The notes beneath the pieces were generated by a model. The model ran no database searches. It saw only the letters and a list, made by a program, of their open reading frames with translations, and was not told where the DNA came from. Positions 5,137-5,577 of a stretch of 5,577 bases of DNA are shown here, piece after piece. The DNA comes from DAOTEJ01 sp035454085. Lineage in GTDB: Bacteria > Pseudomonadota > Gammaproteobacteria > Burkholderiales > Burkholderiaceae_F. The position numbers were made by a program, and so were the translations under genes. The stretch covers positions 1 to 5,577 of the forward strand of contig DAOTEJ010000119.1 of NCBI GenBank assembly GCA_035454085.1, given 5' to 3'. Within the stretch, counting starts at the first letter, position 1, and each line of letters begins with the position of its first letter.

Positions 5137-5577
5137 GCCAGGCCGTGGTGCGCTGGATCGCTGGCCCCGTGCTGCACGCCCGCACCCAGGGGGCGTTTGC
5201 CCTGCGCGAAGCGGTGCGCGTCGGCCCTCGAGAACTGCTGGGCGAAGTGGTGCGGCTGGAAGGCGAGGAGATCGTCGTTCAGGTCTACGAAGACACCACC
5301 GGCCTGCGCCCCGGCACCGTGGTCCGGGGCGACGGCCTGCCACTGTCCATCCCGCTGGGACCGGGCCTGCTTGGGCAGATCTTCGACGGCCTGCTGCGTC
5401 CACTGCAGGGCACCGGCAGCACGCAGGTGGAGCCGGGCATGCGCGCTCTGGCGGCGCGGCACTTCGATTTCCAGCCCGCCGTGAAGTCGGGCGACTGGCT
5501 GCCCGAGGGTGCGGTCTACGGGCACGCCCACGACCCGGTGCTGCGCCCCCAGGCCTGCCTCGTGCCGCCCGGCATCA
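5133..5577 (+). CDS. atpA: V/A-type ATPase catalytic subunit A, N-terminal part (3' truncated by window edge)
   Basis: Subunit A is the catalytic subunit of the A3B3 head, where ATP is hydrolysed or made. Only the first 148 codons are present; the family is about 580-600 residues, so the P-loop, Walker B and arginine-finger partners lie beyond the right edge. The visible part is clear: the N-terminal beta-barrel with IAGPVLHA (9-16), VGPRELLGEVVRLEG (30-44), QVYEDTTGLRPG (50-61), then PLSIPLGPGLLGQIFDGLLRPL (70-91), all close to V/A-type A consensus. After about residue 105 comes the start of the insert (non-homologous region) that distinguishes A from F-type beta, including KSGDWLPEGAVYGHA. 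ATG at 5133 overlaps the E stop (ATGA), and GGGAG (5123-5127) lies five bases upstream. Genes for B and D are expected next. Confidence 0.97.
   Translation, partial: MSQAVVRWIAGPVLHARTQGAFALREAVRVGPRELLGEVVRLEGEEIVVQVYEDTTGLRPGTVVRGDGLPLSIPLGPGLLGQIFDGLLRPLQGTGSTQVEPGMRALAARHFDFQPAVKSGDWLPEGAVYGHAHDPVLRPQACLVPPGI

Noticed and set aside
1..5577. Many CTCGAG hexamers spread through the genes
   Set aside because: They mostly encode Leu-Glu with the preferred GC-rich codons (CTC GAG) in helical proteins. I see no regular spacing or intergenic clustering that would suggest a site with a function.

Overview
The window holds the 3' half of a hydrogenase maturation gene (hypX/hoxX) followed, on the same strand, by the first seven genes of a V/A-type (rotary) ATPase operon. 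The DNA is very GC-rich (roughly 70% or more by eye, not counted), with Ala/Arg/Leu/Glu-rich proteins and strong G/C third-position preference. Together with a HypX-type maturase this points to a high-GC proteobacterium able to use hydrogen, most plausibly a betaproteobacterium such as a Burkholderiales or Rhodocyclales relative. The taxon is an inference; there is no rRNA or other marker here.

Layout: 1-840 is the C-terminal, crotonase-like domain of HypX, entering from the left edge in frame. 841-979 is the only intergenic gap. It carries no clear terminator, but has a GG-N10-GC element resembling a sigma-54 promoter, a TATAAA hexamer and a good Shine-Dalgarno sequence. From 980 to the right edge every base is coding: a small coiled-coil stalk subunit (H/G type), a short divergent subunit C, the membrane subunit I (a-subunit homologue), the proteolipid K (c-ring), subunit F, the stalk subunit E, and the start of catalytic subunit A, which is cut by the window end before its P-loop. 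Subunits B and D would be expected just beyond.

The ATPase genes together specify the peripheral stalks (E plus the H/G-type subunit, with the soluble arm of I), the proton or sodium path (I plus the K ring), the central-stalk connector parts (C, F) and the catalytic head (A, with B and D off the window). Five of six gene junctions are 4-base stop/start overlaps (ATGA or GTGA), so translation is probably coupled. The exception is K, which abuts I without overlap and has its own good Shine-Dalgarno sequence, as suits a ring subunit needed in many copies. The membrane residues visible (two conserved Arg in I, one Glu in K) argue for an ion-translocating enzyme. The lack of extra polar ligands near the K glutamate favours protons, though this is only a prediction.

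No wholly new system is evident. The points worth attention are a V/A-type ATPase in what looks like a proteobacterial genome, its gene order (H-C-I-K-F-E-A), the unusually short C subunit, and the possible sigma-54-type control next to a hydrogenase gene.
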